A DNA stretch of 64,000 nt. It comes from Bugulina stolonifera (Eukaryota > Bryozoa > Gymnolaemata > Cheilostomatida > Bugulidae). Below are positions 47,901 through 59,093 of this stretch, piece after piece. Where the stretch lies: the NCBI GenBank assembly GCA_935421135.1, contig OW285196.1, positions 7,079,501 to 7,143,500 of the forward strand, in the 5' to 3' direction. The translations under genes were made by a program, and so were the position numbers. The notes beneath the pieces are model-generated. The model was given only the letters and a program-made list of their open reading frames with translations. It searched no databases and was not told where the DNA came from. Numbering within the stretch: position 1 is the stretch's first letter; the number at the start of each line of letters is the position of its first letter.

Positions 47901-50900
47901 TATGAACTAGGAAGTGAATGTTTTTGCCTGACCACCTACATGTACAAGCATCTGCACCTACTGAGCTACCAAAACACTAGCTGTGTACCAATAAATGTAC
48001 AGATAACAAGAGGCGTTTGGATGAGTTTCCACTGCTAACCAGGAAGTGAACAATGGTACCTGGCCACCTAGATGCACATGTTCCTACTAGTCTACTAGAA
48101 CATCAACTGTGTACTATTAGAAGTACAAATAACACAGAGGGAAGAAATGAGTTCCCACTACTAACCAGAAAATGAATAATGATACCTGGCTACCTGCATG
48201 GAACCTGTGAACCTGTGCTTGTACATTAGATGTGGAAACAGAGGAAGAGGGTACACAGTCGTGTAGAACTACTATAACCAGGAAGTGGACATGCTGCATA
48301 TACACAGACTATAGGCCATGCCCCTTCTAAATTTAGAACTTGTTAGATGACCTTATGAAAAAAATCTACTAATATAACATAGGCCTACATGTATATTATT
48401 ATTTCTGGTAGTTTCAGACCATGTCATAAGATTGAGTAAATAATTGTAAGAGGTATTGTGTATGCCAGTCCAGAGTACCAGCTAGTAGCCAGCAGATATA
48501 AATATAGAAATAAAATAAATATAATAATAAATAAATAAATCTGCAAGGCCACTAGCCTGGGACTAGCTACATGTTTATAATAATTATAGCAATAGGGCAT
48601 TATGTTTTAACTCTGCTACTAAGATGCTAGAATTATCCTGGATTATTCATCAAAACCATTGAGTGATTTAGTGTGATAGTAATAGCTGGAACATTGATCC
48701 CCATTATGATTATTTCTGTAATTTTTATTCCAATAGCTGAGCAAATGCTTTATAGCTGTCATAATACTTACATACTCTCAATCAGCTATAATCACAAGCT
48801 CTATCACAACCAGCAATGTCATTATCGATCATTGGCAATGTTCAAATAGAAGCAGCCATCGCGGTAAAATCTCCAATTTTCAAACACGCTGTTCTCAAAA
48901 TTTTCTCATCTGACCTATATAATTTTCTACTCCTAGAAGACTGCTGGATAGCTCTAGTATCCTAGCAACCAATTATTATAGCAGTTTCAGCTTGATAAAA
49001 GCTCATACAGAAATGAAAGTGAAACCTCAGTGGAGCGGCGGCTACGGGCGTTACAGGAAAAAGTTGCCAGGGCGGCAACGGGCGGTATAGGACCTAATGG
49101 GTTAATAATAGAGATCTGGCAAAAGGTAACAAAAGCTGCCAAAATTGATTATATACTCTTGGGACTTTTCCTAATGCATTTAATGCATGATTAGGCAACA
49201 CATGCTGTGTAATTTACACTGTAGATAAACAAGAATGTGTAATGTGTAAAAATTATAACTCAAAGAAGCCATTTTGTAAGTATTATTGCTCAAGCCAAAG
49301 AAATTAAAGCAGTAAATTTGCATTATGAATAATCTTCATTCTTGACAACTATACCACAGACTTACTGTCTCAATCATCGTTAATTTAGCAGAGAAAATCT
49401 GGCCTGCGTTTTACGCTGCATTTTTCCATATTTGAACTGATAAATCTCTCTGTGAATCCAGTGAACATGAATCTTTTTTCAAATTTAAGCCCAATGAAAA
49501 TTAATTTAATAACAATAATCAAATAAGTGGCCACAACGCTTTAAAATAACATCTCATTTAATTTATTATTCATTTAAACTTACCTGTTTCTCTGTGGCTT
49601 TTTCAACCTCTTCTATCATGCTGTTGACATTAACCTCAACATCATCAAGTGTTCCCCAGGCTCCCTTCTCAAGTTTACACAGCTCTGTAATCTTATCAGA
49701 CAGCTGGCCCATCGCCGCTCTAATTTCCGACTTTAGCGTTTCAGCGAGTCGTTCCAATTTTTGTAGTTTATGATGAGACTGCTTCTGAACTGTTAAAATT
49801 ACAGGAATAGAATAAAAAATGTACATTCAATCATTTTGCCTGCCTGCAGGGTACAAACTACTCAAAATTATCCATACACCACTTCATGCAAGTAGAATTG
49901 GGAACTTACTGTCACAGATTTCATCGGTCTCACATTGCAAGCAGAACGTCTGGTGGCAGAGATCACATGCAAGCACTACTCTTTCATTTTCATGGTCTGG
50001 ACAAAATTCTGGTTGAGTTTTAGCAGGCGCTTCACGGTACTCTTTAATGTCTACTGTTGCATGAGCTTGATCGAGCGACTTCAGTGATTTATCGTGAAGC
50101 TAAATTTATATATACAATTAAATTGTTACTAATATTATACTATCATTTTGTTATTTCATAACTAATAGTTTCATGCTATGCAATCTTCAGATGAATGGTA
50201 ATAAAATGGCTAGCAATTTGAATTATAGAACTTCATGCCGTACCTTTTGTAACTAGTGATGTCAGCCATGGATATAATTCGAGCAACATTAAAACACTAA
50301 AATAAACTGAACATATATATATCAATTTAAATTATGGGTGCTAACATACATGTTTAATACAGGAACAAAGAATACTTTTTAATGCTTTTCTATAACATGA
50401 AATACATCCAAAAATAAAATTCTGTCTAACCTTTAAATGTCTTCGACAGAGTTGCTTCTTACAATCAACACAATAGCAGATAGAAAGACAGGAGTTCTCT
50501 CCTTCACACTTGTCACAAGTAATTATTAGAACTTCCTCCTCTTCTTTCTCTTCAGTTTCTGCAGCTGTAGGTAGAGTGGCTCCTGGCAGATCCTCCAAAT
50601 TTCGAACCGTTGGAGTTTGTCTGTAGAACAGTAACATGCAAGGTTAAGTAATACAGAGGGCTTATAAAATCTGATTACCTTCAATTTTCATTGACAGCAG
50701 ATCGGTGTAAAGCCAAGGCTATGCAAAACAAAATGCATCAAATCCATTCTCCCTAAAACCTAATAATCAATACTGTGTTCAAATGTCTGCTGCTGCCATT
50801 AGTAACAAAATGATCAACCACTTTGTAATTGTGCTTCCTTAGCTAATAATTTAGAGCCACTTGTTTGAAACAACTTTGATGGTTGATGTTGACCTAAAAC

Positions 50901-51441
50901 ACATATTTTCTTAGTTACAAACAATTCTAGCCAACTACATCATGTGTTCACCATTGTGCTTTGCTAAAGTACTATCGGGAAAAATGTGACTTTGGTTTTT
51001 AGCTTTCTAAGGTGACTGATGGTCAGAGGGCTACTCTGCTGGTCGCAATACAGACTCTGTAATCCAATAAAATGATATCATTTTTTTGTGGAGGTTGTTC
51101 GTGCAAAGGCTAATCACGCAACAAGCCCTAGAAATGTATGGATAGTATTCTACCAATAGCCAATAAGACTGTGTGACGTGTAATGCTGTGCCACTAGTGA
51201 AGACTTTAAATACACAACTGAGAAGTTCTGGTGAATGGTGGATGATGAATAGCTTTACTTACCCACAAGTTATACATTTCAGCGAACTGTTGTTGTTTGT
51301 AAAATCATCTTGCAGGCAGGGCAGACAAAACACATGGCCACATGGAAGTTCTTTTGGCTCTTCCATAGAAGACAGCTTCTGCAAACAGTATTGACACGTT
51401 GGCTCTTCGGAATGCTTGAATGAAGTGGTGTGAGGCTCCAT
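44961..51441 (-). CDS. TRIM-NHL protein (RING, B-boxes, coiled coil, NHL propeller)
   Basis: Seven exons in transcription order: 51441-51263, 50620-50431, 50099-49910, 49789-49584, 46457 or 46454-46199, 45943-45287 and 45097-44961, giving about 604 residues. Exon 1 is a RING-HC finger (CQYC...CGHVFCLPC...CITC). Exon 2 is a B-box-1-like finger and exon 3 a B-box 2 (CPDH...CDLCHQTFCLQC). Exons 4-5 are a coiled coil (KLERLAETLKSEIRAA, LMEQKQKMEELMQS) and exons 6-7 an NHL-type propeller (YGIHCLPNGNILVSDHARHSVHKF). The architecture matches TRIM2/TRIM3/TRIM71-type E3 ubiquitin ligases. Exact orthology is not resolvable, and the filamin-like domain of TRIM2/3/71 is not seen. The exon-5 acceptor is crowded by a piggyBac-like insertion (46463-49101) that removes its natural upstream intron sequence, so splicing may be altered. 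Upstream in-frame codons exist before the chosen ATG. Confidence 0.88.
46463..49101. mobile_element. piggyBac-like non-autonomous element
   Basis: 2639 bp flanked by TTAA on both sides (46459-46462 and 49102-49105). Termini are CCCATTAGGTCCTAT and its complement ATAGGACCTAATGGG. TTAA target duplication with CCC...GGG ends defines the piggyBac superfamily. No transposase frame is present, so it would depend on an enzyme in trans. The interior includes a diverged ~135-bp tandem repeat (about 47900-48300) and a GC-rich subterminal patch (about 49030-49085). Confidence 0.85.
47900..48300. repeat. Diverged ~135-bp tandem repeats with CAGGAAGTG motif
   Basis: Units recur with landmarks AACCAGGAAGTGAAC, ACCTGGC(C/T)ACCT and TGTGTACTATTAGAAGTAC at about 47910, 48040 and 48165, with partial copies near 47360 and 47450 and a last motif at about 48280. 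All lie within the piggyBac-like element. Confidence 0.55.
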
Positions 51442-51499
51442 AGTGGACTTGAGAGATCTGATATTTCGTAACTCTCCTGTTCCAATTTCTAGCAGCAAT

Positions 51500-52890
51500 T
51501 GAGCTTATCATGTATTATTGATCTCAATGGGCAGAAACATTTTTATCCCGGTGAACTCTTAGCCTGTGCCCACAGAATCATTATCTTTTACTGTTTATCA
51601 CTTGCTTGTGAACTTACCTATGACTATGTTTATGTACATTATTTTGCTGAACAAAGGCTAGAAAATGCTATCAATACATTGAAGGGGATTTCCCTGACAC
51701 CCATTGTTCTAGCTAGAAAATTTTTACACCCTGATTTCTTGAACAATGTAGGCACTACCTTTATCAATATTAGCATACAAAGCCTGATTATAATCTTTTC
51801 TGTACTCATGTACTGTGTAACAATAGTATTGAGAAATGTGCAGGCATTTCACATTATGTGCTAATAAAATCTACTCTTTAAAGCCTAATGCCTTAGGCAT
51901 TGCAATACAACACATGTATAATTATAGCATATGGTTGCAGTATGCATAATGCAAACAGGCTTTGAATGAATTTGGGTGATGCAGAAATACATGTATGTGT
52001 ACAGTAAGAATATAATACTGTATTCAATACTGGTCTTATCTGTGAGGATCCTAATTTTGGAGTTTTTCAACTCTGGATGTAGCGATGTGGTTGGTTGTTG
52101 CTAGCACATTGCTTGTAGTTATCCCACATCAAATAACATCGCTTCTCAGTGGGAGGTTCTGACCTCTTCATCACATTATTGATATCTTGTTCACTTGAAG
52201 TAGCCGACGTAATCACGATACTCGTGGCCAATCATGGAGTGGTACTGAGATTTCCACTTCCTGCAAATTTGCTCTGACTTCACATAGTGGGAATAATTTA
52301 CTAAAATGCAATGCAAATCGCATCTGTTGTGGTTTAGAGCCAAATTTCAGTTTAAATCAAAGGGAGTCATTCTATAAAGTGATGCCAGGCTAACTACACT
52401 CTCCCTTATAGAAAGACAACTCTCAGTTGTAAAAGCTAATACATTGTAGACAAAGCTAGAAGAGGAAGGATCTACATGTACATGTATCTACAACTGTACA
52501 CCTTTACCATTCCCATGTGTTAGATATGATATAGTAGGCTGCATGATCACTTGTGGAAAGCCCGTAGCATGGCCCCTCCTGGTAGCCTAAATACATGCAT
52601 TTATGACTTGGCTTTATAGCAATAAAATCACAAATGAGGTCAAGAATGAAGCTATCCACCAGTGCAGTGTGTAGGTATTCAATTCATTCTACTTTTCCAG
52701 TGTCTGGTAGCCTTATCTAGCATCATCATGTGAGTGCCAATGATGTATAATATTGTTTGAGTGCTAAATTTCTAATGTAGAAATGTGCTTTTTTCTGGCA
52801 CATTTTTGTCTTTTTTTTTTCTATGCATGCTTACGGTGTATCACATGGATCATTGGGAACTGTAGTTTAAACTCCCTGATGATCTACTCT
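51500..52890. other. Intergenic, mostly non-coding
   Basis: No clear gene. On the - strand two overlapping frames look weakly coding. One (52300-52191), behind an acceptor TTTTAG, ends in GHEYRDYVGYFK and a stop. The other (about 52227-52067) contains CYLMWDNYKQC, a CX9C spacing as found in twin-CX9C mitochondrial proteins. A single twin half is not enough to name a gene; this may be exons or remnants of one. Confidence 0.35.
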
Positions 52891-52967
52891 TGTTTCGATT
52901 TGGTGACCTATTTTTTTCTTCTTTAGTAACTGCCATTGTTCTTAATGTAGTTCTGCCGCTGCTTGAC

Positions 52968-53534
52968 ATGTCTGACACTGAGGAGAAGTCCCAAAATGCA
53001 TCTAAGGGTTGTATGTGTGAGCGAGAAGAAAAGATGATATTCTGTGAGATGTGTGGACACACATTCAAAGGGAGAATAAAACAGATTTGTCCAGAACATG
53101 AGGAGGTATGTGGTGACAGGGACAAGTGCCCTTCCATCTACATGTATTTCGTGTTGTCTATTTTATAGTATCATATTAGGGACATGATGAAATATTTAGT
53201 GGTTAAACCACATGTTTTTATTATGGGCACTCAAAAGCCATTATAATTATGAAGTTTTCCTCTCCTCTCTTCTGTTTTTGCTTCTTATGTTATTGTGGCA
53301 GCCTGGCAGCCTTTTATAATTAGTAAAATAGGCTGCAATGGAGCTCCTCTTAAAAGCATCCATGTAGGTTTTGAGTATCTTATACATGTAGTTACATGTA
53401 TGTGCCAACAGAATGTGCTAGCAACTACAAATCAAAAATTGGTAATTATTTCTGTATGTTCAATGTAGGTCGTTCACCTGATGGATATTTCCTATTGCCC
53501 AGTGTGTAAATCTGGTAAATTGAAGAAAGTATAA
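52968..53534 (+). CDS. Small cysteine-rich, probable zinc-binding protein, copy 1
   Basis: Two exons, 52968-53105 and 53469-53534, joined in phase 0, give 67 residues. The cysteines are arranged CMC, FCEMCGHTFKGR, CPEH and YCPVC, with a conserved-looking VVHLMDISYCP. This pattern fits one or two small treble-clef or zinc-ribbon-like zinc sites. It reminds me of an uncharacterised insect/metazoan family (Drosophila CG13380-type), but I cannot confirm that. A pyrimidine-rich TTCTTCTTTAG just upstream suggests a 5' untranslated exon spliced in front of the ATG. The frame is also open upstream with a hydrophobic stretch, so a longer N-terminus is possible but less likely. Confidence 0.65.
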
Positions 53535-54303
53535 ACACGACCTTCCTGAGCAAGTAGAGCACTACATACATCATACATGACACAACCAAACAGACCTATT
53601 TAATAATTTAACGCTCTTATGGCAATAAACAAATAGATATATTAGAAATTGTGGAAATGTGAAAATTGTATATTAACTGTATATTACACGATTTTATATT
53701 ATTGTAAAATCAAGTTGGGTTTTAATAATTATTGTGAGCATTCCAGACTTGTGCAGTGTAATTCACCAAGCTGCTAATGTGTCTCCTGGATTCATCTCCT
53801 TACGCATGTCAAGGTCAAGGATTAGGAATGTGATTGGCTCAACATATTTTAACAACTCTCATTAATTAAAATATAAACAATGTACATGTATGCACTGCAG
53901 TGGTGCATGACAAACAAATTATTGACACCAATGTTAAATACTATGTCTATATCTAGATTGTAGTATATTTTTTATGTTATGGTCATGTATGAATAACTAA
54001 AATGGTACCCTAGTGCAGGGTTAATGACAAAATCACAAGGACACAAACAAACTGATTTAAAGTTAGGAAAGTTCTTCTAGGAGTCTGATTCTTTTAACTC
54101 AATGAAAGGTCAACACCTTCTTGGAAAGGAAAGAGAAAAGAATCATCTAGAATAATCTGAACATTCCAGCATATACAAGGAGAATATTTCAGTTGTCTTC
54201 CCTCTATTCCTATTCCCTCTATTCCTATTCCCGATTTGGTGACCTATTTTTTTCTTCTTTAGTAACTGCCATTGTTCTTAATGTAGTTCTGCCGCTGCTT
54301 GAC

Positions 54304-54870
54304 ATGTCTGACACTGAGGAGAAGTCCCAAAATGCATCTAAGGGTTGTATGTGTGAGCGAGAAGAAAAGATGATATTCTGTGAGATGTGTGGACACACAT
54401 TCAAAGGGAGAATAAAACAGATTTGTCCAGAACATGAGGAGGTATGTGGTGACAGGGACAAGTGCCCTTCCATCTACATGTATTTCGTGTTGTCTATTTT
54501 ATAGTATCATATTAGGGACATGATGAAATATTTAGTGGTTAAACCACATGTTTTTATTATGGGCACTCAAAAGCCATTATAATTATGAAGTTTTCCTCTC
54601 CTCTCTTCTGTTTTTGCTTCTTATGTTATTGTGGCAGCCTGGCAGCCTTTTATAATTAGTAAAATAGGCTGCAATGGAGCTCCTCTTAAAAGCATCCATG
54701 TAGGTTTTGAGTATCTTATACATGTAGTTACATGTATGTGCCAACAGAATGTGCTAGCAACTACAAATCAAAAATTGGTAATTATTTCTGTATGTTCAAT
54801 GTAGGTCGTTCACCTGATGGATATTTCCTATTGCCCAGTGTGTAAATCTGGTAAATTGAAGAAAGTATAA
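54304..54870 (+). CDS. Small cysteine-rich, probable zinc-binding protein, copy 2
   Basis: Exact repeat of the preceding gene, shifted by 1336 bp: exons 54304-54441 and 54805-54870, again 67 residues with the same cysteine pattern. Both copies keep splice sites and stop codon, so both could be expressed if the duplication is real. Confidence 0.65.
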
Positions 54871-55547
54871 ACACGACCTTCCTGAGCAAGTAGAGCACTA
54901 CATACATCATACATGACACAACCAAACAGACCTATTTAATAATTTAACGCTCTTATGGCAATAAACAAATAGATATATTAGAAATTGTGGAAATGTGAAA
55001 ATTGTATATTAACTGTATATTACACGATTTTATATTATTGTAAAATCAAGTTGGGTTTTAATAATTATTGTGAGCATTCCAGACTTGTGCAGTGTAATTC
55101 ACCAAGCTGCTAATGTGTCTCCTGGATTCATCTCCTTACGCATGTCAAGGTCAAGGATTAGGAATGTGATTGGCTCAACATATTTTAACAACTCTCATTA
55201 ATTAAAATATAAACAATGTACATGTATGCACTGCAGTGGTGCATGACAAACAAATTATTGACACCAATGTTAAATACTATGTCTATATCTAGATTGTAGT
55301 ATATTTTTTATGTTATGGTCATGTATGAATAACTAAAATGGTACCCTAGTGCAGGGTTAATGACAAAATCACAAGGACACAAACAAACTGATTTAAAGTT
55401 AGGAAAGTTCTTCTAGGAGTCTGATTCTTTTAACTCAATGAAAGGTCAACACCTTCTTGGAAAGGAAAGAGAAAAGAATCATCTAGAATAATCTGAACAT
55501 TCCAGCATATACAAGGAGAATATTTCAGTTGTCTTCCCTCTATTCCT

Positions 55548-56068
55548 GTGCTATTAGTTAAGGAAGGGCAACTCCAAGAGAATATTATTGGATGACTTGC
55601 ATGTAGCATAACTCTGTTCAGCATTAATAATAATATAGATCCGGTTTTCTATCACATGAATTCACTATTAACTGTTGATTAATTCCTCTTGAAAACTTTG
55701 CATTTTTTATCACAGTTTCATGTCATGTTATACAATCATGTAGATAAAGATCATGATTGTACAGAAATTCATTCAAGGAGTGGGAAGACTTCTTTCTGAA
55801 ACATTGCCAAGTTTATTAGCAGACAAATCAGGATATTATTGTACAAACATGTACATCGCAATATACGAGTATATGAATGTACATGTACATGTACTATGTT
55901 TGCTGAATTTTGAAGAGATTCATGTAGGGTATTCCATCGTCAAAAGCACAACCTGATTACAAGTACTTTTATTACTATAACTGCGCTATTCTTCATTGCA
56001 CTTTATTGCTCATCCCTTTAGGCTAGTGGGACCAAATTTATTGCAATATTTCTGTGACATCTGTATTA
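55548..56068. other. Intergenic, no gene recognised
   Basis: AT-rich, with short open frames that lack any recognisable feature and several TACATGTAC words near 55850-55890. It ends at the hAT target duplication. Confidence 0.5.
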
Positions 56069-56076
56069 TCTGTAAA

Positions 56077-58940
56077 CAGTGTTCGAAGTGGAACAAATGA
56101 GGTGGGTACACGGTACCTACCTGCAATCTTAGGACCTTTCCTAAAGGGTGCATTGATCACTCAGAAGCTGCAGATCATAATTAGAAGTTGTTCTCCCATT
56201 TCAGCAAGACAAAACAAGGGAGGACAATTTCTAATTATGGTTGATAGCTAATGAGTAACCTCTTTACACAGAGTACATGGTACCAATGTAGACCATTCCT
56301 TATATTATTTTAAACTACTGAGTGTGCTTTGTGTCCTTCAATTTTGTATTACTGCTGCATTGATTGTAAGAATGAATAGATCTACATTATTTAAACCACG
56401 ACAACTCCCCTTATCTTTCTTTCACTACAATGAAAGTACATGTAGTCAAAGAGATAACAACTTCTTTATTTATTACAAAATGCTAACTACAACGTTTTAC
56501 AGTTGTATATTTTGTCAAAAGTATATAAACACAAACAACAACAGCATGTAACTGCAACTGTATGAAAACTATGGTTATTCAACAAAACAGCTATGACATT
56601 GACATCAACATTAGAGAAGGGAAGGAGTTGAAGTTTATCAACAAAATTATAATGAACAAAAGTATTATACAATAAAATACATGTATTTCCCTTGTCACAA
56701 CCTACCTGTAGACTTTAATATATAACACCAGTAATGTTATTTGAACAACAGCTATAAGGAAAAGGTTGAAGCCTATAAAACATACATACCTGTGTAAAGG
56801 AGTTTCACCAATTTATCTAGGATATATACATGTACTACTCACTGGGTTTTCTCTAATATTATTATAATTTTGTTAATTTAAGGAAGTTATCTGTGGGAGC
56901 TGTCAGGTCTTGCATCAAATCCATGAAAACACCAGGCCCTGACTGGGGTTTGAACCAATGGTCTCTACAGTGCCTAATCACCTAGAAAAGTGAACAGAAG
57001 ACATTGCCACAACACCAGTACAGCAATGTTAGAAAAAAACAGCTTCACCAGCGAGCAGTAGATATGAAAAATATAAATTAGGGTATTATTTCTGCAAAAT
57101 TAAATTCCTCACCAGCTTCTTTTGGATCACTAAATACTGTATTCCAAGTATCCTCACCACTTGTGACAACATCTTCCAAAAATGCTAAATGTTTTATAAA
57201 TTGGCACCACTAGTAAAAACTGGCCTCAAAGTTAAATCCATGGCCGAATATAACCTTAGCAAGAAACATCAAATCATACCGACAGTAAATTCAATGTAAA
57301 CTAAAAATATAGTATTGCCTAAAAAGACTATTCAGCTACCTAAAATACTCGACAAACTATCATGCATGTAGGTTACTAGGCAGCATTCAAGTATACTAAT
57401 AGACAGCATGCGAGTACACTAATATGCAGCATGCAAGTACACTAATAGGCAGCATACAACTTCATTACCTGTGGTCTTTTGTGGACTTCTGAAAGCAATG
57501 AATCACCTCAATACAACAAAAATAGAGAATACAAACAAAACGATTACTTTAATTGCAGTCAACCAGTGAAACCAAGCTCAATCCAAATACATAGTTTCTA
57601 CTAGTACCATCTAGATTAAACAGTGACAGGATTCTTCTTAGCTCTCTGTGAATTTCAATTTGTCATAACCTCACTCTTTGCCTCACTTACTAAACTTGGA
57701 AGTAGTTTGCAATAGTAGAGCAATACCTACAACTGTTGAAATTCAATACTTATACTATGTGCAAAAACAAATAGTATTCCTACCTATTCTAGAATAAAAA
57801 TATCAACGTTAGATTAAAATATTTTATATAAAACAATACAACAATTGCTATATTATTTACATTAAATATTCGATACAATAATGATCATTAAATATAAATT
57901 AATTATCTAATTCCCTGTTCTATTAAAAACGATTTATTTCTATTCTATATTTTAATTTTTATTTATTGAATATCGACTCTTGTTCTTGTGACAATCCAGA
58001 AAGCAATATATTTATTTATACTTGATGTAGGCGTATTGCTACAACAATTATCATCAAAATAATTTATTTTATATAAGATTAATGAAAATATAAATAATTA
58101 TGGTTATCATTATGATATGATTACCATTTGATTATCTAATTCTATTGATTCACTTCTAATTCTATTATTTATAATAATATAATCACTATAATAAATAATT
58201 ATTTATTTTTTTCATATAATGTTTGATTTATTATTTATAGGCTATATTATTGAATGCAGATTCTTTCTCTAGTGATAATCTAACAAATACGAATATTTAT
58301 GTTATTGTTATATACAACATCATGGATGATCATATTGAATAAATATTTATTTTTAATTTAAATTTTTTGTATTTTATATTTTATTAGCAAAGTAAGAAAA
58401 ATACAACTATCTCCGACATTTATCACTCAGTCAAACGTCAAATTCCAATAGAGTACAACAATTAACTTTTAAGATTTAGGTTTAGAGCTAAAAAAAACTT
58501 TTAGATTCAACTGTTTGGCCACTGTCCTTATCAAAAAGTTTTCATGGCTCTGCAAACGCATTCGGAAAGCTGAAAATACTAAAGAAAGTGGAACCCATAT
58601 TCAAGTCCTATGAAACCATTGATACAATGACTAACTTTGTCAGTAAATCAGAAGGATTTATTTGTGTGCAGGTTGCTGGTCCAAGCTACTATAAACTTAC
58701 TTTGACATTTCGGGATTGACTTAACACGCTATTATCAATCAAACGATCGCTAGATTAGAGGGAAATTTTACGATCAGCAGTCACTCAGCAACCAGTAAAC
58801 CTATTTCGATTGCGAAAACTGCCGTGTCTTCAGCAAAACTAGTCAATTACCATGAGGGTACACGCCTGCTGACAGTGTACCCACCAAAATTGAGGTGGGT
58901 ACACGCCGTATACTCCCGTATAACCACAATTCGAACACTG
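56077..58940. mobile_element. hAT-like non-autonomous element
   Basis: 2864 bp flanked by the 8-bp duplication TCTGTAAA (56069-56076 and 58941-58948). The ends are CAGTGTTCGAA and TTCGAACACTG. An 8-bp target duplication with CAGNG-type termini is diagnostic of the hAT superfamily. Subterminal copies of GGGTACAC are found near both ends (56102-56112; about 58856-58906). The interior is very AT-rich (57750-58400) and hosts a SINE. I see no transposase domain, so it is non-autonomous. Confidence 0.85.
56885..57015 (-). mobile_element. tRNA-derived SINE (inside the hAT-like element)
   Basis: On the - strand the sequence shows GTTGTGGCAATGTCTTCTG, then GGTTCAAACCCC (a canonical B box), then GGGCCTGGTGTTTTCATGG, matching the body of the SINE at 20511-20660. 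It is diverged from that copy, so it is an independent insertion. Confidence 0.55.
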
Positions 58941-58948
58941 TCTGTAAA

Positions 58949-59093
58949 CCTGTAGAATTTAATGATGAATGACATTATCTTTAGTTCTGTTACTGCATAC
59001 TTAACCCATAAATATATTTAGCTGCTTCTATAAGAGCATTGGCTATGGCAAAATGGGTGAATTAAATTAGAGACTTAGAGACCCTTCATTATT
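58949..59093. other. Short spacer between two transposable elements
   Basis: About 145 bp between the hAT-like element and the next inverted-repeat element. No feature recognised. Confidence 0.4.

Larger units (their letters stand above)
52897..55547 (+). repeat. Near-identical 1336-bp tandem duplication
   Basis: Unit 1 (52897-54232) and unit 2 (54233-55547) appear identical base for base as far as I compared them, apart from an extra (CTATTC)n-type stretch at the end of unit 1 (about 54205-54231). Each holds a full two-exon gene. This is either a very recent duplication or an assembly artefact. Confidence 0.9.

Noticed and set aside
46463..49101. Degenerate piggyBac transposase
   Set aside because: No frame longer than about 120 codons and no recognisable catalytic segment; only the termini and TTAA support the class.
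51259..51511. Three overlapping minus-strand frames at the RING exon
   Set aside because: Only the frame with CQYC...CGHVFC...CITC carries RING residues and splices in phase; the others are shadows.
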